Shown here in pieces: positions 53,027 through 62,513 of a DNA stretch of 64,000 nucleotides. The notes beneath the pieces were generated by a model. That model was given only the letters and a program-made list of their open reading frames with translations, was not told where the DNA came from and ran no database searches. Source of the stretch: BRH-c25 sp964574195 (lineage in GTDB: Bacteria > Bacillota > Clostridia > Lutisporales > Lutisporaceae); NCBI GenBank assembly GCA_964574195.1, contig CAZNMO010000001.1, forward strand, positions 3,197 to 67,196, given 5' to 3'. Both the position numbers and the translations under genes were made by a program. Position 1 is the first letter of the stretch, and every line of letters begins with the position of its first letter.

Positions 53027-53863
53027 TTATACTATTTCAATTCCTTCTTCTGTTATCCTTATTCTTCGTTCCTTCAGCAGCTTGCCAACTGCACGTTTGA
53101 AGGCACTTTTGCTCATTTTGAGCTGCTTGTTTATCTCCTCAGGGCTGCTGTCGTCATTTAGTGAAAGTTTTCCATTATTGGACACTATTTTTTCATAAAT
53201 GATCTCGGCATCATCGCCCATCTGGTTATAAGCCTCTTTTCTGAGGCTCAATTCAAGCTTTCCATCTTCCCTGACCTTTTTTATCCTGACCTCAACCACA
53301 TCACCGCACTTATGATCTCCGTAGAGCTCCTTCCTGGGTATCATCCCACTGTATTTGTTCTCAACAGCCACAAATGCCCCCAAGTCATCCTTTATCTGAT
53401 ATATAGTCCCATTGACACGTTCATTTCCCTTGTAAGGCGATACGTCACTGAGAAGCTTGTATACATCCATGGTGGCGCATAATCTCTTGCTTTTGTCTAT
53501 ATACAAGCCTACCAGGTATTCCCTATCCTTCTTGACCTCACAGGTCTGTTCCTTGAAAGGCAGCAAAAGATCCTTATCCAGACCCCAATCCATGAAGGCT
53601 CCTATCTTGGTGTTCTCAACCACCCTGAGGGGAGCAAATTCCCCCCTTGTGATTTTAGGCCTTTTGGTCGTAGCTATGATCCTGTCTTCAGAATCCTTAT
53701 AGATAAATACCTCTATTTCTTCTCCGGCTTCGATGCCTTCCGGCATCTGGTTCTTGGGCAGCAGGACCTCATCCTGCTCAATTCCCTCATGGTTATTCAG
53801 GAATGCCCCTATCTTGGTCAGTCTTATGACCGTAAGCTTTTGCATTTTACCTAATTCTATCAT
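53027..53863 (-). CDS. cvfB: CvfB-family S1 RNA-binding protein
   Basis: 278 residues, the usual CvfB length. Three S1-like OB folds: LTVIRLTKIGAFLNN near the start, LRVVENTKIGAFMDWGLDKD near 78-97, and GTIYQIKDDLGAFVAVENKY near 150. The C-terminal winged helix (INKQLKMSKSAFKRAVGKLL, RRIRITEEGIEIV) completes the family architecture. CvfB proteins bind RNA and affect virulence or translation in Firmicutes; the precise role is unclear. Confidence 0.92.
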   Translation of the reverse strand: MIELGKMQKLTVIRLTKIGAFLNNHEGIEQDEVLLPKNQMPEGIEAGEEIEVFIYKDSEDRIIATTKRPKITRGEFAPLRVVENTKIGAFMDWGLDKDLLLPFKEQTCEVKKDREYLVGLYIDKSKRLCATMDVYKLLSDVSPYKGNERVNGTIYQIKDDLGAFVAVENKYSGMIPRKELYGDHKCGDVVEVRIKKVREDGKLELSLRKEAYNQMGDDAEIIYEKIVSNNGKLSLNDDSSPEEINKQLKMSKSAFKRAVGKLLKERRIRITEEGIEIV

Positions 53864-54075
53864 TTCATATCATCCTTTGATCATTTATCATAGTATATAA
53901 TTCCTCTTACTGTATAATTTATTATATCATTATGATATGAGCAAGGCAAAAACTTCCACAGGATGCAAAGCATGCCTTTCTGCAGCTAGCTCAGACACCT
54001 GATGATTAAGTTGATGCATTAAAGAAAAACAGAAATACAGTGAACAGCGAAAGCCTTCATATATGCAGCAGTAGA
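53864..54075. other. Non-coding gap
   Basis: Short intergenic stretch between cvfB and the terminator of the next gene. Short frames here lack ribosome sites. Nothing else seen. Confidence 0.5.
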
Positions 54076-54112
54076 TAAAATTGAGCTGAAAAGTCAGTCT
54101 AGTCAGCTCAAT
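54076..54112 (-). terminator. Rho-independent terminator of the beta-flower-like gene
   Basis: ATTGAGCTGA (54080-54089) pairs with TCAGCTCAAT (54103-54112); on the minus strand the stem is followed by TTTT. Confidence 0.7.
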
Positions 54113-54183
54113 CTTATATTTTGAATGGGGAACTTCTTGTGTAACCATGCTCTTTAAGCTTTATCTTACACTATGGTTTATAT

Positions 54184-54513
54184 TTAGTATATGCGTCTAC
54201 GCCTGAAGAAGAGACGCCTTAGGAGCAGCAGGAGAAGAACGGATCCCAGGAATCCTCTGAAGCCTTGATTTCCAAATCCTAAATAGTTGCCGCCCATATC
54301 ATATAACCTGTAGTCATCACTGTAGTATCCAATTGGACTTCCATCCATTGCATATACATATCTATTGTCTACATATGCCATAGGATTGGAATATCTATCG
54401 TAAACGACAGAGCCATCTGTATAGCCTTCAACACCCCAACGGCTGTTATATATTACATCACCGTCAACGTAACCTTGAAGTAATCCTTGAGAATCATATA
54501 CATGCTCCAACAT
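54184..54513 (-). CDS. Small protein with 4-fold beta-flower-like repeats and hydrophobic, Arg-rich tail
   Basis: 109 residues from ATG 54513 with GGGGGGTG upstream. Residues ~5-80 show a repeat of about 16 residues (YVDGDVIYNSRWGVEGY, YTDGSVVYDRYSNPMAY, YVYAMDGSPIGYYSDDYRLY, DMGGNYLGF), as in the 4-fold beta-flower domain. A hydrophobic helix (FLGSVLLLLLLRRLFF) and a Arg-rich end (RRRRIY) could anchor it at the membrane inner face. Function unknown. Confidence 0.72.
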   Translation of the reverse strand: MLEHVYDSQGLLQGYVDGDVIYNSRWGVEGYTDGSVVYDRYSNPMAYVDNRYVYAMDGSPIGYYSDDYRLYDMGGNYLGFGNQGFRGFLGSVLLLLLLRRLFFRRRRIY

Positions 54514-54652
54514 CTCACCCCCCTTTATTTTCTATTTGCTGAAATGGAAGAAATCTTATTCCCCTATCATTAATATGTGGCATGTACACTTTTGGTTAAT
54601 GCCTGTCTGAGCGTTGGAGCTTCTTTGTAAGGTAAAATTTGCAGTGAATACA

Positions 54653-54685
54653 AAAGATAGGCACTTCAAATGAATGCCTATCTTT
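54653..54685. terminator. Terminator downstream of pyruvate carboxylase
   Basis: AAAGATAGGCA (54653-54663) pairs perfectly with TGCCTATCTTT (54675-54685); an A-rich flank gives a T-tract for the minus-strand pyc transcript. Confidence 0.82.
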
Positions 54686-54722
54686 AGAAACACTATGGGA
54701 TTATGCACTTGATACCATCATG

Positions 54723-57700
54723 CTACGCCAGTTCTATCAGAAGCTGCCCCGCTTGTATCTGCTGCCCTTCCTTCACATGTATCTTTTCTACCCTGCTCGC
54801 CTTAGGTGCAACGATATTTGTCTCCATCTTCATCGCCTCTATTACTATCAGACTCTGTTTGTCATTGACAGTATCCCCTTCCTGGACCAGTATCTTAGAA
54901 ACAACTCCCGGAATGGAAGCACCTATTTCATTTATGTCATTGGGATTTGCCATCAGTGCCTGATCTATCTTATTCCTTTCCCCATAGGCCTTGTCAAATA
55001 TCTTGATTTCTCTTCTGTTTCCATTTATCTCAAATACTACTGTTACATTTCCCTCATGATCCACCTTCTGCATATCTATCAGCTTTACGATCATTATCTT
55101 GCCTTCTTCCAGCTCTATCTCGCAGGTCTCACCCTCCCTCAGTCCGTAGAAGAATACATGGCTCTCAAGATTGCTCAGATCTCCGTATTCGTTTATAAAC
55201 TTCAGATAGTCCTTATATACCTTTGGATATAGTACATAGCTGAGTATGTTCCTTATATTTGGCTCATCATGGAAGTCTTCAGATAGCTTTTGGGATACCT
55301 CCTGAAAATCTACCGGTTCTAAAATTTCTCCCGGCCTTACCGTAATAGGCTTTTCACCCTTCAATACCAGCTTTTGAAGCTCTTTTGGAAAACCTCCCAC
55401 CGGCTGCCCCATCATTCCCTTGAAATATGACACTGCTGAATCAGGATAATTGAGATTGCTGCCCTTCTCCAATATATTGTCCTTGGTCAGGCCGTTTTGA
55501 ACCATGAATATTGCCAGATCCCCTACCACCTTTGAGGAAGGCGTTACCTTGACAATATCCCCCAGCATTTCATTGACGTCCTTGTACATGAGCTTGACCT
55601 CATTGAACAGATGTGCCATACCGAAGCTCTCGACCTGGGACCTGAGGTTGGAATACTGTCCTCCTGGGATCTCGTACCGGTATATCTCCGCGGTACCTGA
55701 TTTCAACCCTGACTCAAAGGGCTCATATATCTTCCTGGCATCATGCCAGTAATCACTCAGCTTCTGGATATCATCCAGCTCTATACCCGTAGCCCTGTCT
55801 GTGTTTTCAAGGGCTGCAACTATGGAGTTCAGTGCCGGCTGACTCGTCAGTCCAGCCATGGAATTGAAGGATGCGTCTACTATATCCACTCCTGCACTTG
55901 CAGCCATCATTACCGAAGCAATACCATTGCCACTGGTGTCATGGGTATGCAGGTGTATTGGTATAGAAACATACTGCTTCAGTGTCTCGATCAGTTTCTT
56001 TGCCGCATAGGGCTTGAGGAGTCCTGCCATATCCTTTATTGCCAGTATATGAGCTCCCATACGTTCTATCTCCATTGCTGTATCAACATAGTACTGCAGA
56101 TTGTATTTTTCTCTTTTTTCATCCAGTATATCTCCGGTATAGCATATCGATACCTCGGCCACCTTTCCTGACTTGAGGGCCTCATCTACCGCTACCTCCA
56201 TTCCCTTCAGCCAGTTCAACGAATCGAATATCCTGAATATATCAATGCCCTGTATGGCTGATTCCCTGATGAATTCCCTTATGACATTATCCGGGTAATT
56301 GGTATATCCTACAGCATTTGAGCCCCTTACGAGCATCTGGAACAGAGCATTTGGTATCTTGCTCCTGAGTGACTGCAGCCGCCTCCAGGGTGACTCCTTC
56401 AGGAACCTGTAGCTGACATCAAAGGTGGCCCCGCCCCACATTTCCAGAGAAAACAGGTCCTTTGCCAGCACAGAAGTAGCTTCTGATATCTTGAGTATAT
56501 CCTTTGTCCTAAGCCTTGTGGCAACGAGAGACTGGTGAGCATCCCTGAAGGTGGTATCTGTAACAAGAAGCTTGTTCTGTGATTTTACCCACTCAAGCAG
56601 CCCGCTTACGCCTTTTTCATCAAGTATCTGCTTTGTTCCTGTCAGGTTATCCGGCCTGATGACCTGAGGGACATGGGGTATATCAAAATCCTTCTTGGTG
56701 TCCTTTATTTCATTTACCAGCTTTTCACCGATAAATGTTATTATTTTGGTTTCCTTGTCTTTTTTAGGCCTGATATTGAAAAGCTCCGGTGTTTCATCTA
56801 TGAATCCGGTGGTGCATTCTCCGCTCAAAAATGTTGGATGATTAAGAACATTTATTATAAAATCCTCGTTGGTCTTGACCCCCTTTACAGAAAGCTCCTT
56901 TATGGAGCGAGATGCCTTTCTGACCGCATCCTCAAAGGTCCTTGACCAGGAAACCACCTTTACCAGCAGAGAATCATAATAAGGCGTTATGGTGGAACCA
57001 GTATAGCCATTCCCACCATCCAGTCTTATCCCAAAGCCTGAGCCGGTCCTATACTCTGTGATTTTGCCGGTATCAGGAGCAAAATTGTTGGAAGGATCCT
57101 CGGTAGTTATTCTACACTGAATTGCATAGCCTTTTTTCTCTATAGCCTGCTGTGAGCTTATCCCTATCTCAGGTGAATCCAACGAATAGCCCTGGGCAAT
57201 GAGAAGCTGGCTTTGAACAATGTCAATGCCGGTGATCATTTCTGTTACTGTATGCTCAACCTGAATCCTGGGATTCATCTCGATAAAGTAATGCTGTCCG
57301 GAGCTGTCGACCAGGAATTCTATAGTCCCGGCACTCTGATATCTCAACTGCCTTGCTATCTTTAAGGCATCCTCACAGATGGCCTTTCTCTGCGTTTCTG
57401 TTATCGACAGGGCAGGAGCAAATTCCACCAGCTTCTGATGCCTCCTCTGTATGGAGCAATCCCTTTCAAAAAGATGCACTATGTTTCCGTGCATATCTCC
57501 CAGCAGTTGAACTTCAATATGCTTGGGCTTATCGAGATATTTCTCGATAAATACCGCATCATTCCCGAAAGCCTTTCTGGCCTCACTCCTTGCACTCCGA
57601 TAGGAATTCACAAATTCATCTTCCTCGTAAACGATCCTCATGCCCCTGCCGCCGCCTCCGGCAGCTGCCTTTATGATAACGGGGAAGCCTATGCTAGCGG

Positions 57701-58154
57701 CAAAGCTTACCGCCTCTGCTTCATCTGTTATAGGCTCATCCAGGCCGGGAACAGTAGGCACTCCAACTGATTTGGCGATTATTTTGGACTTTATCTTGTC
57801 TCCGAGATTATCTATCATATCGCTGCTTGGTCCAATAAATATGATGCCGTTTTCTTCACAAGTACGTGCAAAATCAGGATTTTCCGAAAGGAAGCCATAT
57901 CCGGGGTGAATTGCATCTACCCCCTTCTTCAATGCCAGGTGGATGATATCCTCAATATTCAGATACGCCTCTATAGGTCCTCTTTTTTCACCTATAAGGT
58001 AAGACTCATCCGACTTGACTCTGAAAAGAGCATATTTGTCCTCCTTGGAATACATTGCAACCGTTCTTATGTCTAGTTCCTTGCAAGCTCTAAATATCCT
58101 GATCGCAATTTCGCCTCTGTTTGCAACCAGTACTTTTCTTATTTTCCTTTCCAA
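54723..58154 (-). CDS. pyc: Pyruvate carboxylase
   Basis: 1143 residues, full length. Biotin carboxylase domain (1-450) starts KVLVANRGEIAIRIFRACKE, with AAAGGGGRGMRIVYE and ERDCSIQRRHQKLVEFAP. The carboxyltransferase TIM barrel (~530-800) has VTDTTFRDAHQSLVATRLRT and LHTHDTSGNGIASVMMAA. The C-terminal biotinyl domain carries the biotin lysine in VIEAMKMETNIVAPK. It makes oxaloacetate from pyruvate, ATP and bicarbonate for anaplerosis. Single-chain form, complete. TTG/ATG ambiguity does not arise: ATG 58154 starts MERKIRK. Confidence 0.97.
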   Translation of the reverse strand: MERKIRKVLVANRGEIAIRIFRACKELDIRTVAMYSKEDKYALFRVKSDESYLIGEKRGPIEAYLNIEDIIHLALKKGVDAIHPGYGFLSENPDFARTCEENGIIFIGPSSDMIDNLGDKIKSKIIAKSVGVPTVPGLDEPITDEAEAVSFAASIGFPVIIKAAAGGGGRGMRIVYEEDEFVNSYRSARSEARKAFGNDAVFIEKYLDKPKHIEVQLLGDMHGNIVHLFERDCSIQRRHQKLVEFAPALSITETQRKAICEDALKIARQLRYQSAGTIEFLVDSSGQHYFIEMNPRIQVEHTVTEMITGIDIVQSQLLIAQGYSLDSPEIGISSQQAIEKKGYAIQCRITTEDPSNNFAPDTGKITEYRTGSGFGIRLDGGNGYTGSTITPYYDSLLVKVVSWSRTFEDAVRKASRSIKELSVKGVKTNEDFIINVLNHPTFLSGECTTGFIDETPELFNIRPKKDKETKIITFIGEKLVNEIKDTKKDFDIPHVPQVIRPDNLTGTKQILDEKGVSGLLEWVKSQNKLLVTDTTFRDAHQSLVATRLRTKDILKISEATSVLAKDLFSLEMWGGATFDVSYRFLKESPWRRLQSLRSKIPNALFQMLVRGSNAVGYTNYPDNVIREFIRESAIQGIDIFRIFDSLNWLKGMEVAVDEALKSGKVAEVSICYTGDILDEKREKYNLQYYVDTAMEIERMGAHILAIKDMAGLLKPYAAKKLIETLKQYVSIPIHLHTHDTSGNGIASVMMAASAGVDIVDASFNSMAGLTSQPALNSIVAALENTDRATGIELDDIQKLSDYWHDARKIYEPFESGLKSGTAEIYRYEIPGGQYSNLRSQVESFGMAHLFNEVKLMYKDVNEMLGDIVKVTPSSKVVGDLAIFMVQNGLTKDNILEKGSNLNYPDSAVSYFKGMMGQPVGGFPKELQKLVLKGEKPITVRPGEILEPVDFQEVSQKLSEDFHDEPNIRNILSYVLYPKVYKDYLKFINEYGDLSNLESHVFFYGLREGETCEIELEEGKIMIVKLIDMQKVDHEGNVTVVFEINGNRREIKIFDKAYGERNKIDQALMANPNDINEIGASIPGVVSKILVQEGDTVNDKQSLIVIEAMKMETNIVAPKASRVEKIHVKEGQQIQAGQLLIELA

Positions 58155-58337
58155 ACCTTACACATCCTTCGCTTTGTATATTTATGCGTTATAAGCCTTT
58201 TAGGTATATTAAGAAAAATTATACTAAATATGAAATTGCGGGACAAGTAGTATATAAAAATTATTTGTTTTTATGCATAAATAACCATCGCTAGTATTCC
58301 CTGTTCAAGCCTCCCTATGCTCACACAGAAGATTAAA

Positions 58338-58380
58338 AATACGCCCGGAGTACCAACCTTCCTGGTATTCCGGGCGTATT
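58338..58380 (-). terminator. Terminator of the MalY-lyase-symporter operon
   Basis: AATACGCCCGGA...GTACCA pairs with TGGTAT...TCCGGGCGTATT (58338-58380, one G-U), followed on the minus strand by TTTTT. It lies 35 bp past the symporter stop. Confidence 0.87.
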
Positions 58381-58414
58381 GCAATTTTTATTCAACCTGT
58401 ATATATAGCTTCTA

Positions 58415-59950
58415 TTATCTCTTCTTCCAGTATTCGGTCTGAATTCCGATATCTTCGGATACAAATCTGGCGCCGCCTGTTTTGTTGTAGTTATCCAACG
58501 CTTTGAATATAATGCCTGAGCCCAGGAGAAGTATCGGTACGTTGGCGTACACAACCATTATATTTACAAAGTCTGATATATACCACAGATTGCCCAGCTC
58601 AAGACCGGCCAGCACAGTAAGCACACCAAAGGGTACAAATACCAGGGAGCCTACAATACGTATCCCAAATATGAACTTTTTGCTTCTGCTGATGAAGTTT
58701 CCTGAGATCTCAGAGAAAAGTATCAAGCCGACCAGTGTGGTGAATGCAAACAGCGCATAGCATGCGGACAATATCGCCTTTACAACGGAATCCATCGCAG
58801 TACCCGGTACAAGATGCTCAACAGAGGCCAGATATACCGTAAGCTTCGAAGCTTTTACAGCATCCCATGCTACTCCGGCTTCACCGGTCCAGACATGCGC
58901 CATGACCACCAGGAAACCTGTCATGGAACAGATTATCATGGTATCAAGGAATACGCCGATAGCCTGCACAAAACCCTGGTCACACGGGTGTTCATTCTCT
59001 GCAACGGCAGCTGCCATTGTGATCGTACCTTGACCGGCTTCATTGGACATCAATCCACGTTTGATCCCCTGTGACAGTGCAACTCCGAAGGCGCCTCCGA
59101 ATATTGCCTCCGGACTGAAAGCCCCGGCAAAAACAGCCTTGAAGAAATATGGTATTAGATTAAGATTAAGCAGTATTATAATTAAGATTATCAAAGTATA
59201 TACAACAGCCATTATCGGAACCATTATATCAGTAACGGAAGTAACGCGTTTGAGCCCTCCCAGTGCTGTAGCAGCAACCGTCAGTATAAGGATTATCCCT
59301 ATTGCGTAGTATACTGTGGATGTTCTTTCAAAAGTAGTGCCTGCAACAGTATCTGCTATGGACCCCAGAGCCGTGAACATATGGAAGGTCTGTCCCGGTA
59401 TGCTGAAAATGGCATATACTATGAATATCCATGACAGCAGTATCCCTACCCATCTCTTATCGCCGTATATCCGCTTTCCGTAAAAAGGAAGTCCTCCTAC
59501 AAATTCATTGCCCTCTTTTTCCTTGAATATCTGAGCAAGTACAGCTTCTGCAAAAGCTGTGGCCATACCGAAAAACGCCGATACCCACATCCAGAATACT
59601 GCACCCGGGCCGCCTACAGAAATAGCCCCAGTTACACCCATGATATTCCCCGGTCCGATCCTCATGGCAGAACTAAGCAAAAATGCAGTCAGGGGACTTA
59701 CACCTGTCTCTATCTTCTTCTTTTCTACAAGTATCGATATCCCTTTTTTAAACCTGACACATTGCACAAAGCCAGTTTTAAATGATATAAAAATACCGCA
59801 TCCTACAAGCAGGAGTATTGCCAGCGAGAATTTACCCAATACCGGAATGCTTGCGTACCAGTCAAGATTGGTAGGAAAATCCCACATAAAGTCAGCAATA
59901 GGCACAATAAATTGAAAGAAATTGTTAATTGCTTCAAAAACTCCGTTCAT
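58415..59950 (-). CDS. Alanine/glycine:cation symporter (AGCS family)
   Basis: 511 residues with about 11 membrane helices. AGCS signatures: GPGNIMGVTGAISVGGPGAV near 98-117 and GLMSNEAGQGTITMAAAVAE near 299-318. The family imports small neutral amino acids with Na+ or H+. It is the third gene of an operon whose first two genes cleave C-S bonds of sulfur amino acids, so a sulfur amino acid may also be imported; this is inference. AGGGAGG precedes ATG 59950. Confidence 0.92.
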   Translation of the reverse strand: MNGVFEAINNFFQFIVPIADFMWDFPTNLDWYASIPVLGKFSLAILLLVGCGIFISFKTGFVQCVRFKKGISILVEKKKIETGVSPLTAFLLSSAMRIGPGNIMGVTGAISVGGPGAVFWMWVSAFFGMATAFAEAVLAQIFKEKEGNEFVGGLPFYGKRIYGDKRWVGILLSWIFIVYAIFSIPGQTFHMFTALGSIADTVAGTTFERTSTVYYAIGIILILTVAATALGGLKRVTSVTDIMVPIMAVVYTLIILIIILLNLNLIPYFFKAVFAGAFSPEAIFGGAFGVALSQGIKRGLMSNEAGQGTITMAAAVAENEHPCDQGFVQAIGVFLDTMIICSMTGFLVVMAHVWTGEAGVAWDAVKASKLTVYLASVEHLVPGTAMDSVVKAILSACYALFAFTTLVGLILFSEISGNFISRSKKFIFGIRIVGSLVFVPFGVLTVLAGLELGNLWYISDFVNIMVVYANVPILLLGSGIIFKALDNYNKTGGARFVSEDIGIQTEYWKKR

Positions 59951-60009
59951 TAATATACCTCCCTTTTTTTAATTCATTGAGATTCCTCCATAGGCATATG
60001 TTTATACTG

Positions 60010-61197
60010 CTAAATGCTGACCTTATCCAAAGCCTGATCCAAGTCAGCTATTATGTCCTCTACCTCTTCAATACCGACCGAAAGCCTCACCAGGCCGTCA
60101 GTTATACCAGACCTTTCCCTTTCCTCCTTTGGTACACACGCATGAGTCATGGATGCCGGATGCTGGATCATTGAATCAACGCAGCCCAAACTTACTGCCA
60201 GGGTAAGCACTTTTACATTATCCATGAGGGTAGCCCCCGCAGCCACTCCGCCCTTAAGCTCAAAGGATATCATGCCTCCTGGGCCAAGCATCTGTTTTTT
60301 TGCCAGTTCAAATTGGGAAAAAGAAGGTAATCCCGGATAATAGACCTTGTCGACCTTCGGATGTTTTTCCAGGTATTCGGCCACCTTCTGTGCGTTTTCA
60401 CAATGCCTCTCCATTCTTATACCAAGGGTCTTCAGACCCCTTACCAGGAGCCAGGCATCAAAGGGGCTGCTAGTTCCTCCGAAGTTGTCCAGATGTGGGG
60501 ATTTTATAGCCTTTATCAGGCTATTTGTTGATATGATTATACCTGCAACTACATCACCATGTCCACATATATATTTGGTTGCACTGTGTATGACAATGTC
60601 TGCGCCCATCTCTATTGGTCTCTGAAGATACGGAGTCATAAATGTATTATCTATGACAAGGTAGGCTCCTGCCTTATGCGCAGCCTCCGCACAAGCTTTT
60701 ACATCCATCAGCTTCATAGTTGGATTGGCCGGTGTCTCTATATAAACAAGCTTTGTATTAGCCTTTATTGCATCTTCAACATTCTTTACATCAGCCGCAT
60801 CCACAAAAGTGACCTCAATTCCGTATGGTGCCAGCATATCCTTGAAGAACTTGAAGGTACCTCCGTAAAGTGCATCGGATGTAACCATATGGTCACCCGC
60901 TTTTAGGAAGGTCAATACTACTGTTGATATTGCAGACATCCCGGAGCTGGTTATCAATGCATTCTCCCCGCCCTCAAGAGCTGCCATCTTGGCTTCCAAT
61001 TCCGTCATATTGGGATTCCCAAGTCTTGTATATCTGTAGCCGGCCTCCTCCCCTGCAAATATTCTGCCGCCTTGGGCAGAGTCCTTGAACCTGAAGGTCG
61101 ATACTTGATATATAGGGGTTATATGAGAACCCCTTCCTTCATGCTCATGACCCGCATGAATACATTTGCTGTTGAAACCTTTCACATTAGTGCTCAT
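60010..61197 (-). CDS. Trans-sulfuration PLP enzyme (methionine gamma-lyase/cystathionine lyase type)
   Basis: 395 residues. Cys/Met metabolism PLP family: YRYTRLGNPNMTELEAKMA near 53, VTSDALYGGTFKFFKDML near 110, ETPANPTMKLMDVK near 157 and the PLP lysine in DIVIHSATKYICGHGDVVAG near 208. The sequence is closest in pattern to methionine gamma-lyases, but the cysteine that activates the gamma-elimination in known ones (in LYGCT) is glycine here (LYGGT). It could equally be a cystathionine gamma-lyase or synthase. The start overlaps the MalY stop (ATGA). Confidence 0.88.
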   Translation of the reverse strand: MSTNVKGFNSKCIHAGHEHEGRGSHITPIYQVSTFRFKDSAQGGRIFAGEEAGYRYTRLGNPNMTELEAKMAALEGGENALITSSGMSAISTVVLTFLKAGDHMVTSDALYGGTFKFFKDMLAPYGIEVTFVDAADVKNVEDAIKANTKLVYIETPANPTMKLMDVKACAEAAHKAGAYLVIDNTFMTPYLQRPIEMGADIVIHSATKYICGHGDVVAGIIISTNSLIKAIKSPHLDNFGGTSSPFDAWLLVRGLKTLGIRMERHCENAQKVAEYLEKHPKVDKVYYPGLPSFSQFELAKKQMLGPGGMISFELKGGVAAGATLMDNVKVLTLAVSLGCVDSMIQHPASMTHACVPKEERERSGITDGLVRLSVGIEEVEDIIADLDQALDKVSI

Positions 61198-62363
61198 CTT
61201 TTTTTACCTCCAGTATAATTTATACCCTCCAGGGCGTTTTTGATTTTCTCCAAGCCTTCCCTTACCACAGCCCTCGGGCATGCAACATTCATTCTGACAT
61301 AGCCGCTTCCTTCCTGGCCGAACCACACCCCTCCGTCCATTGCCACCCCTGCACTATTGATCATGAAATCATTCAGTTGTAGATCATTCATGCCCAGTTC
61401 CCTGCAGTCAAGCCAGACGAGGTATGTTCCCTCAGGCCGGTTGGGCTTTATTGCAGGCATATTCGAACTGCAGTATTCTATTGCAAATTCTATATTGCCA
61501 TTCAGGTATTCCAATAATTGAGCCAACCAGTCTTCCCCTTCACGATAGGCAGCATCGATAGCGACCAGGCTGAAACAATTGTTTCTCTTGATATCAAATA
61601 TCCCAAGAAGCTTTTCGAACCGTTCATAGTCCCTCCTATCAGGGAAAATTGCAAATGAAGCTTGCAGACCCGCTATATTGAAGGTTTTTGTAGCCGACAG
61701 ACAGGTTATTGAATTGCGGGCAAATTCGTCCGATATTGAAGCAAAGGGGGTATACTTCCAATTTTTATAAACCATGTCACCATGTATTTCATCAGCTATT
61801 ACCTTGACGCCCTTCCTTATGCATATCTCTCCCAGCCTTACCAGTTCCTCTTTCGTCCACACCCTGCCCACAGGGTTATGCGGGTTGCACAGCATAAGGT
61901 ATTTTGTATTGCCATCCATATAATACTGATCCCCCACCCTTTTCAGGGGATTGTATCTGAGCTCCCTATCGTTTTCTCTTACTGTATCAAAGAATGGATA
62001 ATATACCGGCGGTTGTATAATTATATTCTCACCAGGCTTGGTAAATTCCCTTGCCAGTATATTGAGTGTCGTAACTACACCAGGACTATGAATGATCCAC
62101 TCCCGCTTAATATCCCAGTCATACCGCCGTTTGTACCAGCCCATCATATTGCCGTAATATGCTTCCGGCCTGGATGTGTAGCCAAAAACCTCCTGCTCCG
62201 CCCTGCCTCTGATGGCATCCAGCACCGGTTTTGCCGATGGAAGGTCCATATCGGCTATCCACATGGGCAGCAGATCCCTCCTGCCGAATTTCACATCCAT
62301 TTCATCATATTTGGCAGAGTAATTGTCATTCCTGTCGATTATCCGGTCAAAATCGTATTTCAT
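61194..62363 (-). CDS. MalY/PatB-family cystathionine beta-lyase-like aminotransferase
   Basis: 389 residues from ATG 62363 (AAGGAGG 5 nt upstream; the ATG at 62366 is only 2 nt away). PatB features: PMWIADMDLPSAKPVLDAI near 34-52, GVVTTLNILAREFTKPGENI, MLCNPHNPVGRVWTKEEL, IADEIHGDMVYKNWKYTPFAS and the PLP lysine in CLSATKTFNIAGLQASFA near 236. It eliminates thiol from cystathionine or cysteine conjugates to give pyruvate and ammonia. First gene of a three-gene operon. Confidence 0.92.
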   Translation of the reverse strand: MKYDFDRIIDRNDNYSAKYDEMDVKFGRRDLLPMWIADMDLPSAKPVLDAIRGRAEQEVFGYTSRPEAYYGNMMGWYKRRYDWDIKREWIIHSPGVVTTLNILAREFTKPGENIIIQPPVYYPFFDTVRENDRELRYNPLKRVGDQYYMDGNTKYLMLCNPHNPVGRVWTKEELVRLGEICIRKGVKVIADEIHGDMVYKNWKYTPFASISDEFARNSITCLSATKTFNIAGLQASFAIFPDRRDYERFEKLLGIFDIKRNNCFSLVAIDAAYREGEDWLAQLLEYLNGNIEFAIEYCSSNMPAIKPNRPEGTYLVWLDCRELGMNDLQLNDFMINSAGVAMDGGVWFGQEGSGYVRMNVACPRAVVREGLEKIKNALEGINYTGGKKR

Positions 62364-62402
62364 CATATCCTCCTTACTCCCATTGATGCTTTACCTTTAT
62401 AT

Positions 62403-62420
62403 ATGCAACTTGTATGCCAA
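62403..62420 (-). promoter_or_regulatory. Sigma-54 (-24/-12) promoter of the MalY operon
   Basis: On the minus strand: TTGGCATACAAGTTGCAT, close to the consensus TTGGCAC-N5-TTGCA. The invariant GG (62417-62418) and GC (62405-62406) are separated by exactly 10 bp. It lies 40 bp before the MalY start. An imperfect dyad at 62434-62466 may be the activator site. Confidence 0.82.
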
Positions 62421-62468
62421 CTACTGCGTGTCAGAATATTCGCAATCATCGCGGAAAATATCCGGATA

Positions 62469-62513
62469 AAAAAGCAAAACCGGGTCAAACGTTTTATCCA
62501 TTTAACCCGGTTT
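62469..62513. terminator. Terminator at the end of the sigma-54 activator gene
   Basis: AAACCGGGT (62477-62485) pairs with AACCCGGTTT (62504-62513); on the minus strand the stem is followed by TTTTTT. It overlaps the activator stop codon. Confidence 0.8.
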
